Source of the DNA: Achromobacter sp. MFA1 R4
Lineage (GTDB): Bacteria > Pseudomonadota > Gammaproteobacteria > Burkholderiales > Burkholderiaceae_B
Direction: 5' to 3'
DNA length: 64,000 bases
NCBI RefSeq assembly: GCF_900156745.1
Contig: NZ_LT707065.1
Location: forward strand, 3,968,001-4,032,000
Positions 8,769 through 17,519 of the stretch are shown here, piece by piece. The translations under genes were made by a program, and so were the position numbers. The notes beneath the pieces are model-generated. The model was not told the DNA's origin and searched no databases. It saw only the letters and a list, made by a program, of their open reading frames with translations. Within the stretch, counting starts at the first letter, position 1. Every line of letters begins with the position of its first letter.

Positions 8769-10382
8769 TCAGTGGGCGCCCGCCGCCGCTTCCGCCGCGC
8801 CGTCGCCGCCCGCCTTGGCCGACCGGGGCCGGGCGAACCAGACCAGGCCCGTCAGCAGCAGGAAGATGAGCGCGGACGCATAGAACACGTCCGTCGCCGA
8901 CATCGTGAAGGCCTGCGCGTTGATCAGGCCGTCGACCATCGTGAGCGCCTGTTGATGCGTGACGCCCAGCCCGTTCTGCAGGGTGTTCATGGTCTGGTCG
9001 AACGCCTGCTGGCCCGGCTTGGCAACCTCGGTCAACTGCGCGTGGTGCAGGGTTGCGCGGTTTTCCCACAGCGTGGTGGAGATCGACGTGCCGAACGCGC
9101 CCGCCGTCAACCGCAGGAAGTTCGACAGGCCCGACGCCGCCGGGATGCGCCATGGCTCGATGCTGGACAGCGTGATGGAGGTGAGCGGCACGAAGAACGC
9201 CGCCATCGCCGCGCCCTGGATGATGGTCGGGATCATCAGCGTGCGCACGTCCGTCTGGGTGTTGAAGCCCGAGCGCATGAAGCAGACCAGCGCAAAGATC
9301 AGGAAGGCGACGGTCACGATCTGCCTGGGATCACGCGTGGCCAGCATCTTGCCCACGATGGGCGTGAGCAGGATGGCGAGCAGGCCGACGGGGGCGGTCA
9401 CCAGACCCGCGTAGGTCGCGGTGTAGCCCATATTGCTTTGCAGCCACAGGGGCAGCAGCACCACGTTGCCGAAGAAGACGCCATAGGCCACCGCCAGCGT
9501 CAACGCGCCGACCGTGAAGTTTCGGATCTTGAACAGCCGCAGGTCGACCACGGGGTGGGCGTCGGTCAGTTCCCAGATCAGGAAGAACACGAAGGCCACG
9601 AAGGCGATCGCCGCCAGCGCGATGATGGTCGGACTGGCGAACCAGTCCAGTTCCTTGCCCTTGTCCAGCATGATCTGCAGCGCACCCACCCAGACCACGA
9701 GCAGGACGAGGCCGAGCTTGTCGATGGGCAGCTTGCGGGTCAGGGATTCGCGCTTGCCGTAGATGCGCCAACTGATCCAGGCGGCCAGCAGGCCCACCGG
9801 CACGTTGATGTAGAAGATCCAGGGCCAGGTGTAGTTGTCCGAGATCCATCCGCCCAGCAACGGCCCGGCCACTGGGGCCACCAGCGTGGTCATGGACCAG
9901 ATCGCCAGCGCCATGCCCGCCTTGGCCTTCGGGAAGCTGGCCAGCATCAGCGCTTGCGACAGCGGAATCATCGGGCCCGCCACCGCTCCTTGCAGCACGC
10001 GAAAGGCGATCAACGCCTCCAGCGACGGCGAGAAGCCGCACAGCCAGGAGGCCACCACGAAGAGCAGGGTGGAAATCAGGAACAGGCGCACCTGGCCGAA
10101 GCGTTGCGTCAGCCAGCCCGTGAGCGGCACGGTGATGGCGTTGGCCACCGCGAACGACGTGATGACCCAGGTGCCCTGGCTGGAACTCACGCCAAGGTCG
10201 CCGGATATCGTGGGGATGGACACGTTCGCGATCGAGGTGTCCAGCACGTTCATGAAGACGGCGGTGGACAGCGCGATGGAGCCGATGATGCGGGTCGCGC
10301 CCTCCAGGGGCGGGTAGGTGCCCGGCGGGCGGGCGGCGTCACCGGGCGCGCCTGCGCCCGCGGGCTGGGCGGCGGTGCTCAT
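8769..10382 (-). CDS. emrB: EmrB-type MFS drug exporter (DHA2 family, 14 TM)
   Basis: This 537-residue inner-membrane protein has the DHA2/EmrB pattern. TM1 carries the motif LDTSIANVSIPTI, and the loop after TM2 carries GWLTQRFGQVRLF (MFS motif A). TM5 contains the motif-C type APVAGPLLGGWI. Hydrophobic segments fit 14 TM helices, with a proline- and alanine-rich cytoplasmic N-tail. It should use the proton gradient to pass toxic compounds to the periplasmic adaptor encoded by the overlapping emrA-like gene (ATGA overlap at 10379-10382). The substrate is not readable from sequence. It is the last gene of the efflux operon. Confidence 0.9.
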   Translation of the reverse strand: MSTAAQPAGAGAPGDAARPPGTYPPLEGATRIIGSIALSTAVFMNVLDTSIANVSIPTISGDLGVSSSQGTWVITSFAVANAITVPLTGWLTQRFGQVRLFLISTLLFVVASWLCGFSPSLEALIAFRVLQGAVAGPMIPLSQALMLASFPKAKAGMALAIWSMTTLVAPVAGPLLGGWISDNYTWPWIFYINVPVGLLAAWISWRIYGKRESLTRKLPIDKLGLVLLVVWVGALQIMLDKGKELDWFASPTIIALAAIAFVAFVFFLIWELTDAHPVVDLRLFKIRNFTVGALTLAVAYGVFFGNVVLLPLWLQSNMGYTATYAGLVTAPVGLLAILLTPIVGKMLATRDPRQIVTVAFLIFALVCFMRSGFNTQTDVRTLMIPTIIQGAAMAAFFVPLTSITLSSIEPWRIPAASGLSNFLRLTAGAFGTSISTTLWENRATLHHAQLTEVAKPGQQAFDQTMNTLQNGLGVTHQQALTMVDGLINAQAFTMSATDVFYASALIFLLLTGLVWFARPRSAKAGGDGAAEAAAGAH

Positions 10383-11572
10383 GATGCGAGGTTGGCGGCG
10401 ATGATCTTGCCGATCATGGCGTCGACTTCCTTATGCGCGGGCTCGAACGCGCGCGTCGACCATGCCGGTTCCTTGCGCGCGACCTGGGCCAGCGGCGCGC
10501 CGTCGTCCTTGCCCACGTCGACTTCCACGTCCATCGACAGGCCCACGCGCAGCGGATGCTGCTTCAGGTCTTCGGGATCGAGCGTGATGCGCACGGGTAC
10601 GCGCTGCACGACCTTGATCCAGTTGCCGGTGGCGTTCTGCGCGGGGAGCAGGGCAAAGGCGCTGCCCGTGCCGGCGTCCAGGCCGGCGACGGTGCCGTGG
10701 TAGGTCACGGAGCTGCCGTACAGGTCGGCCACCATCTTGACCGGCTGGCCGATGCGCATCTTGCGCAACTGGCCTTCCTTGAAATTGGCCTCGACCCAGA
10801 CCTGGTCCAGCGGCACGACGGTCATCAGCGCGGCGCCGGGGGCGACGCGCTGGCCGACCTGCGCGCTGCGGCGCGCGATGACGCCGCCGACGGGCGCGGG
10901 CAGCACGGTGCGCGATTGCGCCAGCCAGGCGTTGCGCAGCTCGGCGGCCGCCTGGCGCACATCGGGGTGCTCGGCCACGGAAGTGCCTTGCGTCAAGGCC
11001 TGGTTGGTCGCCAGCTTGGCCTTCGCGGCGGCCAACGCCGCCTTGGCCTGCGCGACGCCGGACTGGGCGGACTTCAGGGCCACCTCGGCGTGCAGGATTT
11101 CCTCGCCGCTGACGCCGCCCGACTTGGCGAGCTGCTGGCGGCGCTTCACGTCGCTCTGCGCGCGGGTCAGCTCGGCCTGGGCGCGCAGGATGTCGGCATT
11201 GCGCAGGTCGACGTCGGCGGCGAGCGCATCGTTCTGCACGTAATAGGTCTGCACCTGGCGCACCGTCTGGGCCAGCTTGGCCTGCGCCTGCTGCAGGGCG
11301 ATGTCCGTATCGGCGGGATCCAGTCGCACCAGCGGCTGGCCGGCGGTGACGGTTTCGGTGTCGTCGGCTTCGATGGCCACCACGGTGCCGGGCACCTGCG
11401 GCGTGATCTGCACCAGGTTGCCGTGCACGTAGGCATCGTCGGTGCTTTCGAAGTGCGCGCCGAACAGCGCCCACCAGATGCCGTAGGCGATGGCGACAAC
11501 GATAAAGGCCCCGGTCGCCATCAGCAGCAGGCGTTTACGGGCGGGATGGGTCGAGGGAGTGGCAGCGTTCAT
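10379..11572 (-). CDS. emrA: EmrA-type periplasmic adaptor (HlyD/membrane fusion family)
   Basis: The 397-residue protein has one N-terminal membrane anchor (about residues 14-34). A biotinyl-lipoyl half-motif follows, then a long alpha-helical coiled-coil hairpin rich in A, Q, K and E (about residues 85-200), and a beta-barrel domain with APVGGVIARRSAQVGQRV. It should bridge the EmrB-like exporter to the outer-membrane channel encoded upstream. The start is 21 nt after the channel gene and its stop overlaps the emrB start by 4 nt. The family EmrA/FarA is well supported. Confidence 0.92.
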   Translation of the reverse strand: MNAATPSTHPARKRLLLMATGAFIVVAIAYGIWWALFGAHFESTDDAYVHGNLVQITPQVPGTVVAIEADDTETVTAGQPLVRLDPADTDIALQQAQAKLAQTVRQVQTYYVQNDALAADVDLRNADILRAQAELTRAQSDVKRRQQLAKSGGVSGEEILHAEVALKSAQSGVAQAKAALAAAKAKLATNQALTQGTSVAEHPDVRQAAAELRNAWLAQSRTVLPAPVGGVIARRSAQVGQRVAPGAALMTVVPLDQVWVEANFKEGQLRKMRIGQPVKMVADLYGSSVTYHGTVAGLDAGTGSAFALLPAQNATGNWIKVVQRVPVRITLDPEDLKQHPLRVGLSMDVEVDVGKDDGAPLAQVARKEPAWSTRAFEPAHKEVDAMIGKIIAANLAS

Positions 11573-11593
11573 GACGTCTGAATCCGGGATCGT

Positions 11594-13009
11594 TCAATGA
11601 ATGGAGTTCGGGGCGGGCTCGGCCGGGGGCGCGTAGCCGCCGCCCAGGGCGGTGGCCAGGTTGGCGTCGAGCTGGTAGGCGCGGATGCGCAGATCGGTGT
11701 CCAGGCGAGCCTGGGTGAGGACGCCCGTCTGCGCGATCAGCACGGTGATGTAGTTGCCCATGCCCGCCTTGTAGCGATCGACGGCCAGGGCGTAGGCCGC
11801 CTCGATGGCCTCCCGCGCCTGGCGTTGCTGGGCTTTTTCCTGGTCCAGCAGGCGCAGGCCATCCAGCGCGTCGGCGACCTGATGCGCGGCGTCCAGCACG
11901 GTCTGGTTGTAGTCCGACACGGCCAGGTCGGCATCGGCGCGGCGGCCTGCCAGGTTGGCGTTGAGCTCGCCGCCGTGGAAGATGGGAAGCGTGATGGCCG
12001 GGCCAAAGCCGGCCATGCGGGCGTCGGCGCCCAGCAGGTTGCCGGTGCCGATGGCCTGGAAGCCCACGAAAGCGGCCAGGTTCACGTTGGGATAGAACTC
12101 GGCCTTGGCCGTGTCGATGGCGTGGCGCGCGGCCTCGGCGCGCCAGCGCGCGGCCGTTACGTCGGGACGACGCCCCAGCAGATCGAGCGGAACGCTGGAC
12201 GGAATGCTGCCCGAAGGCGCGGTCAGCGTGACCTGGACCAGGTCCTGCCCGCGCTGCGGACCGGCGCCCGCCAGCGCGGCGACCTGGTTGCGCAATTGCG
12301 CCAGCGTGGTTTCGATCTGGGTCAGTTCGACCTTGCCCGAGGCGAGGGACGATTCCGCCTGCTTGACCTCGACCTGGGTGTCCAGCCCCGCCGTGTAGCG
12401 GCCCTGGGTCAGCGACAGCACTTCGGCGCGCTGCGAAATCACCCGGTTCAGCACGTCGCGCTGCGCAAAGGCGTTCTGCAGGTTCAGGTAGGCGCGCACG
12501 GTGGCGCTGGCCAGCAGGTTGCGCGCGGCTTGCGCGTCGGCGCTGGCGGCTTCCTGCTGCGACACCGCGGACTGCAGGCGCGAGCGGTTCTTGCCCCAGA
12601 AATCCAGTTCATAGCTGAAGTCCAGCGCCAGCCGGTTGTCGCTGACGACGGAACCGCCCAGCGGCGCGGGGTAGATGTAGTCCTTGGACAGATGCTCGCG
12701 GGTGAGCGTGTAGCCCGCGTCCACGCGGGGCAACAAGGGCGCGCGCGCGATGCCGACCGCTGCGTTGGCCTTGGCCAGGCGCGCCTGCGCGGCGCTCATC
12801 GACGGACTGTTTGCCAGCGCTTCGGCCATCAGGGCATTGAGCTGCGGATCGCCGTAGCGCTCCCACCAATGCGTGGCAGGCCAGTCGGCGGTCTGGCCGG
12901 TCAGCCCAAGCTTGGCCGCGTCCAGCGCCGCGACGGGCTGCGGCGCCGGTTCCATCAGCGCGCAACCGCCGAGGGCCAGCACCATTACGGTAGATAAAAG
13001 GCGTTTCAT
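11594..13009 (-). CDS. NodT-family outer membrane efflux lipoprotein (TolC-like)
   Basis: The 471-residue precursor has a lipoprotein signal with lipobox LGGCA, so Cys16 is the likely acylated residue. Two OEP repeats follow (roughly residues 55-245 and 270-450), with the helical, alanine-rich composition of TolC-like trimers and the conserved LLGRRPDV segment near residue 275. It would form the outer-membrane duct for the EmrA/EmrB-like pump encoded directly downstream. Being first in the operon, it is preceded by a palindromic operator and a candidate -10 CATAAT. Confidence 0.92.
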   Translation of the reverse strand: MKRLLSTVMVLALGGCALMEPAPQPVAALDAAKLGLTGQTADWPATHWWERYGDPQLNALMAEALANSPSMSAAQARLAKANAAVGIARAPLLPRVDAGYTLTREHLSKDYIYPAPLGGSVVSDNRLALDFSYELDFWGKNRSRLQSAVSQQEAASADAQAARNLLASATVRAYLNLQNAFAQRDVLNRVISQRAEVLSLTQGRYTAGLDTQVEVKQAESSLASGKVELTQIETTLAQLRNQVAALAGAGPQRGQDLVQVTLTAPSGSIPSSVPLDLLGRRPDVTAARWRAEAARHAIDTAKAEFYPNVNLAAFVGFQAIGTGNLLGADARMAGFGPAITLPIFHGGELNANLAGRRADADLAVSDYNQTVLDAAHQVADALDGLRLLDQEKAQQRQAREAIEAAYALAVDRYKAGMGNYITVLIAQTGVLTQARLDTDLRIRAYQLDANLATALGGGYAPPAEPAPNSIH

Positions 13010-13045
13010 CCTGACTGTTAGCTGAAAGTAATTGATTAATCTGTA

Positions 13046-13066
13046 TTTGCCTAGGCAAAGATTATG
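13046..13066 (-). promoter_or_regulatory. palindromic operator at the efflux operon promoter
   Basis: A perfect 14-bp palindrome TTTGCCTAGGCAAA (13046-13059) lies 37 nt before the efflux lipoprotein start. Reading on the minus strand it directly follows CATAAT (13066-13061), a fair -10 box, so a bound repressor would cover the transcription start. The core TGCCTAG recurs in the marR promoter, which suggests that the neighbouring MarR protein binds both. Confidence 0.6.
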
Positions 13067-13076
13067 CCAAATAAAA

Positions 13077-13096
13077 GCCCCGGTTCGGTACGGGGC
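13077..13096 (-). terminator. intrinsic terminator after marR
   Basis: On the minus strand the stem GCCCCG...CGGGGC (arms 13091-13096 and 13077-13082, 8-nt loop) is followed by TTTTATTT. It starts 6 nt past the marR stop and precedes the efflux operon promoter, so marR may be mostly monocistronic. Confidence 0.6.
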
Positions 13097-13102
13097 GGCG
13101 GG

Positions 13103-13618
13103 TCAGCGTTCGGCGGGCGAGCCGGATGCGGACCCGTTGGCGATCATCCGCCGCAGAAAATGCATGAGCTGGGCGACTTCGTCGGTGGAGAAGCCGCGCA
13201 GGTGGTGATTGAGGGCGCGGGCGATGTTCGCGGGGATCTGGCGGGCCTTGGTTTCGCCCAGTTCGGTGAGTTCGATCTTGACCACGCGGCGGTCCTCCTG
13301 GCAGCGGTTGCGGCGCAGCAGGCCCTTGGCTTCCAGGCGGTCCAGGGCGCGGGTCATGGCGCCGGTGTCCATGTCGTTGAGCCGCGCCAGTTCGGCAGGC
13401 GTGTCGGCGCGGCCCAGGAACACCATGGCCAGCGGCCGCCACTGCATGGCGGTGAGATCGAGCGGCGCCATTTCCTGGTCCAGCATGCGGGTCAGGGAGT
13501 GATAGACCAGCTTGATCAGGAAGCCCGCGTTGTCGTCCGCCATGCTGCGCGTGTCGCTGCGGTAATGAACGGGAGACTCGGAAGGTTCGGACGTGGAGGG
13601 GGAAGGCGCGGCAGTCAT
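13103..13618 (-). CDS. MarR-family regulator of the efflux operon (EmrR-like)
   Basis: The 171-residue protein has a winged helix-turn-helix: TPAELARLNDMDTGAMTRALDRLEAKGLL (about residues 77-105) is the recognition region. The wing RNRCQEDRRVVKIELTELG with its conserved D-R-R follows. EmrR-like MarR proteins repress drug pumps and release DNA when a phenolic or lipophilic ligand binds. It sits immediately upstream of the EmrAB-type pump on the same strand. TGCCTAG-type sites lie in its own promoter and in the pump promoter, which supports autoregulation and pump control. Translation may instead begin at the internal MADDNAGF methionine (residue 26); the first 25 residues look disordered. Confidence 0.9.
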   Translation of the reverse strand: MTAAPSPSTSEPSESPVHYRSDTRSMADDNAGFLIKLVYHSLTRMLDQEMAPLDLTAMQWRPLAMVFLGRADTPAELARLNDMDTGAMTRALDRLEAKGLLRRNRCQEDRRVVKIELTELGETKARQIPANIARALNHHLRGFSTDEVAQLMHFLRRMIANGSASGSPAER

Positions 13619-13625
13619 GCGGCGA

Positions 13626-13653
13626 ATTTTACTGCCTAGTCAGTTATTGTCAA
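13626..13653 (-). promoter_or_regulatory. marR promoter with operator in the spacer
   Basis: On the minus strand this reads TTGACA (13653-13648), a 16-nt spacer, then TAAAAT (13631-13626), a near-consensus sigma-70 promoter. The spacer contains CTGACTAGGCAG (13643-13632), an almost perfect palindrome sharing TAGGCA with the pump operator. The -35 box contains the TGA stop codon of the upstream EamA gene. Confidence 0.7.
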
Positions 13654-14546
13654 GGCTGTATCTTCGAGGGCGCTTCGGCGGCGGAGGACGGCGGCGTCTG
13701 CTTGCGCAGCCCCGACCACACGATGGCGGCCACGATGAGCGCGGCGCCCGCCAGCATGCGCGGCGTGGGCTGCTGGCTGAACAGCACCCAGGCGAAGGCA
13801 ATCGCATAGACGGGTTCCAGCGCGATCACCAGGCCGGCGCTGCGGGCATTCAGGCGCGTAAGGCTGGACACGAACAGGTAGTGCGACAGCCCGGTGCAGA
13901 AGATACCCAGCAGCGCCAGCCAGAACCAGTCCAGCGCGGGCACGGCGGGCAGTTGGCCGACCGCGAAGGGCACCATCACCAGCGCAACCACCAGGTTCTG
14001 CCAGCATGACACCTGCATCGGGTCCATGCCCGAGGCCGACCGCCGGTTGCTCAACGCCAGCAGCGCAAAGCTCAGGCCCGACAGCAGGCCCCACGCGAGG
14101 CCGATGGTGCCCTGGTCGGCCAGGTCGAACGACGGGGTGACCAGCACCAGGCCCGCGGTGACCAGCCCCAGCAGCAGCCATTCGGCCAGGCGGACGCGTT
14201 CGCGGAATAACAGGCCTTCAAAGAGGGTGATGAACGCCGGAAAGCTGGCAAAGCCAAGCGTCGCGATGGCGATGCCGCCCACTTTCACGGAAATGAAGAA
14301 CGTGACCCAGTGTGCGGCAAGTAGCGCGCCGGCGATCACCAGGACGAACAATTGCGCCGGGGTGAGCACGCCCAGGAGCGGCTTGCGCCGCATGCGCGCG
14401 AAGATGCCCAGCGCCATGACGGCGAACGCCGCCCTGCCCAGCGTGATGACCGCGGCGCTCGCCTGGATCAGTTCGCCAAAGACTCCGGTCAGCCCGAACA
14501 GCACGGCGGCGATATGGATGTAGGTGAGGGCGCGGTGTCGGGTCAT
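13650..14546 (-). CDS. EamA/DMT-superfamily permease
   Basis: From the ATG at 14546 the protein is 298 residues with ten predicted TM helices arranged as two EamA repeats. Examples are AALFGLTGVFGELI in the first and WGLLSGLSFALLALSNRR opening the second. It belongs to the RhaT/YdcZ-like drug/metabolite exporter superfamily; members move amino acids, sugars or other metabolites, and the substrate here is unknown. The 3-prime end abuts the marR promoter. It is divergent from a second, different EamA gene with 69 nt between the starts. The longer upstream frame overlaps that gene and is not used. Confidence 0.85.
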   Translation of the reverse strand: MTRHRALTYIHIAAVLFGLTGVFGELIQASAAVITLGRAAFAVMALGIFARMRRKPLLGVLTPAQLFVLVIAGALLAAHWVTFFISVKVGGIAIATLGFASFPAFITLFEGLLFRERVRLAEWLLLGLVTAGLVLVTPSFDLADQGTIGLAWGLLSGLSFALLALSNRRSASGMDPMQVSCWQNLVVALVMVPFAVGQLPAVPALDWFWLALLGIFCTGLSHYLFVSSLTRLNARSAGLVIALEPVYAIAFAWVLFSQQPTPRMLAGAALIVAAIVWSGLRKQTPPSSAAEAPSKIQP

Positions 14547-14615
14547 GCGGCGGAAAAGGCAGAATGCGTCATGGAAGGTGTGCAAATATTTTCGCGGTGA
14601 ACTTAAAATCATCGC

Positions 14616-15593
14616 ATGAATCGTATTGCCAAGCTTACGGCGCTTCCGCTGGCCTCCGGCCGCGCCGCCGGAATCGCCATGGCCGTGCTTGGCGCGATCC
14701 TCTTTTCCGCCAAGGCCATCGTCGTCAAATTCACCTACCGCTACGGCATCGACGCGGTCACCCTGATCGCCTTTCGGATGCTGTTCGCCATGCCGTTCTT
14801 CGCGGCGGTGGCCTGGCACCAGTCCCGCCGCGCGGCGCGGGGCGAAATCGTCGTGATGACCACCAAAGAGCGCGTGCAGGTGTGCGTGCTTGGCCTCCTG
14901 GGCTATTACCTTTCCAGTTTCCTGGACTTCCTGGGCCTGCGCTACATCACGGCCAGCCTCGAACGCCTGATCCTGTTCCTGTCTCCCTCGCTCGTCGTCC
15001 TGTTGTCCGCGATCTGGTTCAAGCGTCCGATCGAGCGCCGGCAATGGCTGGCCATGGTGCTGTCCTACGCCGGCGTGGTGCTGGTGTTCGCGCACGACCT
15101 GTCGTTCGGCGGGGGCGGCGAGGTGCTGTTAGGGTCTTTGTTCGTTTTCGGCTCCGCCGCGAGCTATTCTGTGTACCTCATCTGTTCCGGGGAACTGATC
15201 AAGCGGATCGGTCCGACGCGGCTGGTGGCGTACGCGATGCTCGTGTCGTGCGTGGCGTGCATCATCCAGTTCTTCGTCGTGCATCCGCCGTCGATGCTGA
15301 TCCAGCCTGCCGCGGTCTATAAATATTCGATCATCCATGCCACGCTCAACACCGTGGTGCCGGTGTTCATGCTGATGTGGGCGGTATCGCTGATCGGCGC
15401 GCCGACGGCATCGCTGCTGGGCATGGTCGGGCCGGTATCGGTGCTGTTCCTGGCGTCATGGTTCCTGGACGAGCCCATTACGGTGTGGCAGATGGCCGGA
15501 ACCGTGCTGGTGCTGGCGGGCGTGTTCGCATTGATGGGCGGCGGCGCGGCCCGGCCGGCCGCGAGGCAGGACGACCGGCAATCTCCGCGGTGA
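14616..15593 (+). CDS. EamA/DMT-superfamily permease
   Basis: This 325-residue inner-membrane protein also has ten predicted TM helices and two EamA repeats. The second begins near GSLFVFGSAASYSVYLI, and LDEPITVWQMAGTVLVLAGV near the C-terminus is typical of the family. An extra hydrophilic loop of about 17 residues follows TM2. It is only distantly similar to the neighbouring divergent EamA protein, so this looks like two family members side by side rather than a recent duplication. Substrate unknown; metabolite export is the usual role. Confidence 0.85.
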   Translation: MNRIAKLTALPLASGRAAGIAMAVLGAILFSAKAIVVKFTYRYGIDAVTLIAFRMLFAMPFFAAVAWHQSRRAARGEIVVMTTKERVQVCVLGLLGYYLSSFLDFLGLRYITASLERLILFLSPSLVVLLSAIWFKRPIERRQWLAMVLSYAGVVLVFAHDLSFGGGGEVLLGSLFVFGSAASYSVYLICSGELIKRIGPTRLVAYAMLVSCVACIIQFFVVHPPSMLIQPAAVYKYSIIHATLNTVVPVFMLMWAVSLIGAPTASLLGMVGPVSVLFLASWFLDEPITVWQMAGTVLVLAGVFALMGGGAARPAARQDDRQSPR

Positions 15594-15683
15594 ACGCTGT
15601 GAACGCTGTGGCTCCCCCGGGGTAAGGTCGGCATTTTTGGATCAGTTCGCGTTATTTCCAATTTCCAATGAAAGGAGGCCAGC

Positions 15684-16673
15684 ATGGCCAGCAATCTCGT
15701 CAAGGCAATTCGTATCGAGCAGCACGGTGGTCCCGAAGTCCTGAAGCTGGTTGAGGTGGAAGTTCCGCCGCCGGCCGCCAACGAAGTCACGATCGAGCAG
15801 CACGCTGCCGGGCTGAACTTCATCGATATCTATTACCGCACGGGCTTGTATCCGCATCCGCTGCCGCATGGCCTGGGCTTCGAAGGCGCCGGCGTGGTGA
15901 CCGCCGTGGGCGCCGACGTCAAGCACCTGAAGAAGGGCGACCGCGTCGCCTACGGCCAGAGCCCCTTGGGCGCGTACGCCCAGGCGCGCAACGTGCCTGC
16001 CGCGCAGGTCGTCAAGGTGCCCAAGGGCATCGCGTTCGACGAGGCCGCAGCCTTGATGCTCAAGGGCCTGACGGTGCAGTACCTGTTCCGCCAGACCTAT
16101 CGTCTGCAGGGCGGCGAGACCATCCTGTTCCATGCCGCGGCCGGCGGCGTCGGGCTGATCGCCTGCCAATGGGCCAAGGCGCTGGGCGTCAAGCTCATCG
16201 GCACGGTGTCCAGCCCCGAAAAGGCCGAACTGGCGCGCGCCAACGGCGCCTGGGAAACCATCGATTATTCGCGCGAAAACGTGGTCGAGCGCGTGCTGGA
16301 ACTGACCGGCGGCAAGAAGGTGCCGGTGGTGTATGACGGCGTGGGCAAGGACACCTGGGAAACCTCGCTGGACTGCATCGAGCCGCGCGGCCTGATGGTC
16401 AGCTTCGGCAACGCGTCCGGTCCGGTGGCCGGCGTCAACCTGGCCGTGCTGAACCAGAAGGGCAGCCTGTACGTGACGCGCCCGTCGCTGGGCATCCACG
16501 TCAATACGCTGGAAAAACTGCAGTCGGCGTCCGAAGAGCTCTTCGACCTGGTGCTCAAGAAGAAGATCAAGGTTCGCATCGACCAGCGCTATTCGCTGGA
16601 TCAGGCGGGCGAGGCGCAGACCGCGCTGGCTTCGCGCAAGACGACGGGCGCGACGGTGCTCACGCTGGACTGA
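15684..16673 (+). CDS. qor: NADPH:quinone oxidoreductase (zeta-crystallin type)
   Basis: The 329-residue protein is a zinc-free medium-chain reductase. The N-terminal GroES-like domain has GLNFIDIYYRTGLYP (43-57) and GFEGAGVV (65-72). The Rossmann domain has the NADPH motif AAAGGVG at 151-157, and the quinone reductase signature runs through LMLKGLTVQYL (124-134). Zinc-ligand cysteines of alcohol dehydrogenases are absent. It should catalyse one-electron quinone reduction in the cytoplasm. A strong AAAGGAGG ribosome site precedes the ATG. It is monocistronic and ends before a hairpin shared with queH. Confidence 0.93.
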   Translation: MASNLVKAIRIEQHGGPEVLKLVEVEVPPPAANEVTIEQHAAGLNFIDIYYRTGLYPHPLPHGLGFEGAGVVTAVGADVKHLKKGDRVAYGQSPLGAYAQARNVPAAQVVKVPKGIAFDEAAALMLKGLTVQYLFRQTYRLQGGETILFHAAAGGVGLIACQWAKALGVKLIGTVSSPEKAELARANGAWETIDYSRENVVERVLELTGGKKVPVVYDGVGKDTWETSLDCIEPRGLMVSFGNASGPVAGVNLAVLNQKGSLYVTRPSLGIHVNTLEKLQSASEELFDLVLKKKIKVRIDQRYSLDQAGEAQTALASRKTTGATVLTLD

Positions 16674-16690
16674 TCGCCCCATAAGAGAAA

Positions 16691-16710
16691 CGGCGCCCCG
16701 TGGGGCGCCG
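16691..16710. terminator. hairpin between convergent qor and queH
   Basis: Arms CGGCGCCCC (16691-16699) and GGGGCGCCG (16702-16710) form a 9-bp stem with a two-base centre. On the minus strand it is followed by TTTCTCTTAT, so termination of queH is better supported than that of qor. Confidence 0.6.
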
Positions 16711-16796
16711 ATGCAGGCCTGGAGGACGCGCGGCGCGCGGACTGCCAGGCTTTTTCATTGGCGGCGGTGCGCCGCCGGGACAGGCTCAGCGGGCGG

Positions 16797-17471
16797 TCAG
16801 AGCTGTTCCTCGTTGATGAGGTCTTCCTTGCCGTAGAACTTCACGCCGATGTGGATGCGTTCGCGGCCCTGCGCGCGGCGATGGCGGTTGGTGTCGCGCA
16901 GCGAATAGACGCAGCCGCAATATTCCTGCTGGTAGAAGTTCTCGCGCTTGCTGATTTCGATCATGCGGGCCGAGCCGCCGCCCTTGCGCCAGTTGTAGGT
17001 CCAGTAGACCAGGTCGTCGTAGCGCGCGGCCGCGCGTTCGCCGCAGCCGTTGATCTGGTTCATGTCCTTCCAGCGCGAGATGCCGAGCGAGCTGGTGATG
17101 GTGTCGAAACCGTGCTCGTGGGCGTACAGCGCCGTGCGCTCGAAGCGCATGTCGAAGCACGCCGTGCAGCGTTCGCCGCGCTCGGGGGCGTCTTCCATGC
17201 CCTTGACGCGTTCGAACCAGTTGTCCATGTCGTAGTCGGCGTCGATGAACTCGATGCCGTGCTTTTCAGCGAAGCGGATGTTCTCCTGCTTGCGGATTTC
17301 GTACTCTTTGACCGGATGGATGTTCGGGTTGTAGAAGTAGATCGCGTAATCGATGCCGGAGGCGGTCATGGCCTCCATGACCTCGCCGGAACAGGGGGCG
17401 CAGCACGAATGCATCAGCACCTTGCTGCGGCCGGCAGGCAGGTCGAGTTTGGGGCGGACGAGTTCAGACAT
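16797..17471 (-). CDS. queH: epoxyqueuosine reductase QueH
   Basis: QueH (formerly DUF208) reduces epoxyqueuosine to queuosine in the wobble position of GUN tRNAs, replacing the cobalamin-dependent QueG. The 224-residue protein has all expected cysteines: SCCAPC with C23-C24, then C102 and C105 (ERCTAC), which together bind a [4Fe-4S] cluster, plus the C185-x-C187 pair in YCGCVYS. The gene begins 48 nt after the glnE stop on the same strand and may share its transcript. No other queuosine gene is nearby. Confidence 0.93.
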   Translation of the reverse strand: MSELVRPKLDLPAGRSKVLMHSCCAPCSGEVMEAMTASGIDYAIYFYNPNIHPVKEYEIRKQENIRFAEKHGIEFIDADYDMDNWFERVKGMEDAPERGERCTACFDMRFERTALYAHEHGFDTITSSLGISRWKDMNQINGCGERAAARYDDLVYWTYNWRKGGGSARMIEISKRENFYQQEYCGCVYSLRDTNRHRRAQGRERIHIGVKFYGKEDLINEEQL

Positions 17472-17519
17472 GGCTGGCAGGCAAAAGCGGAAAAACCCTT
17501 ATTTTACGACGAGTTGCCG

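Noticed and set aside
6598-9153. Very long minus-strand open frame (about 850 codons) across the tartrate dehydrogenase and WaaZ-like genes
   Set aside because: It is antisense to two well-supported genes, has no recognisable domain and has the Ala/Arg/His-rich composition of a GC-bias shadow frame.
14616-15593. Recent tandem duplication of the two EamA genes
   Set aside because: The two proteins share only family-level features and are divergently oriented, so they are separate family members, not a recent duplicate.
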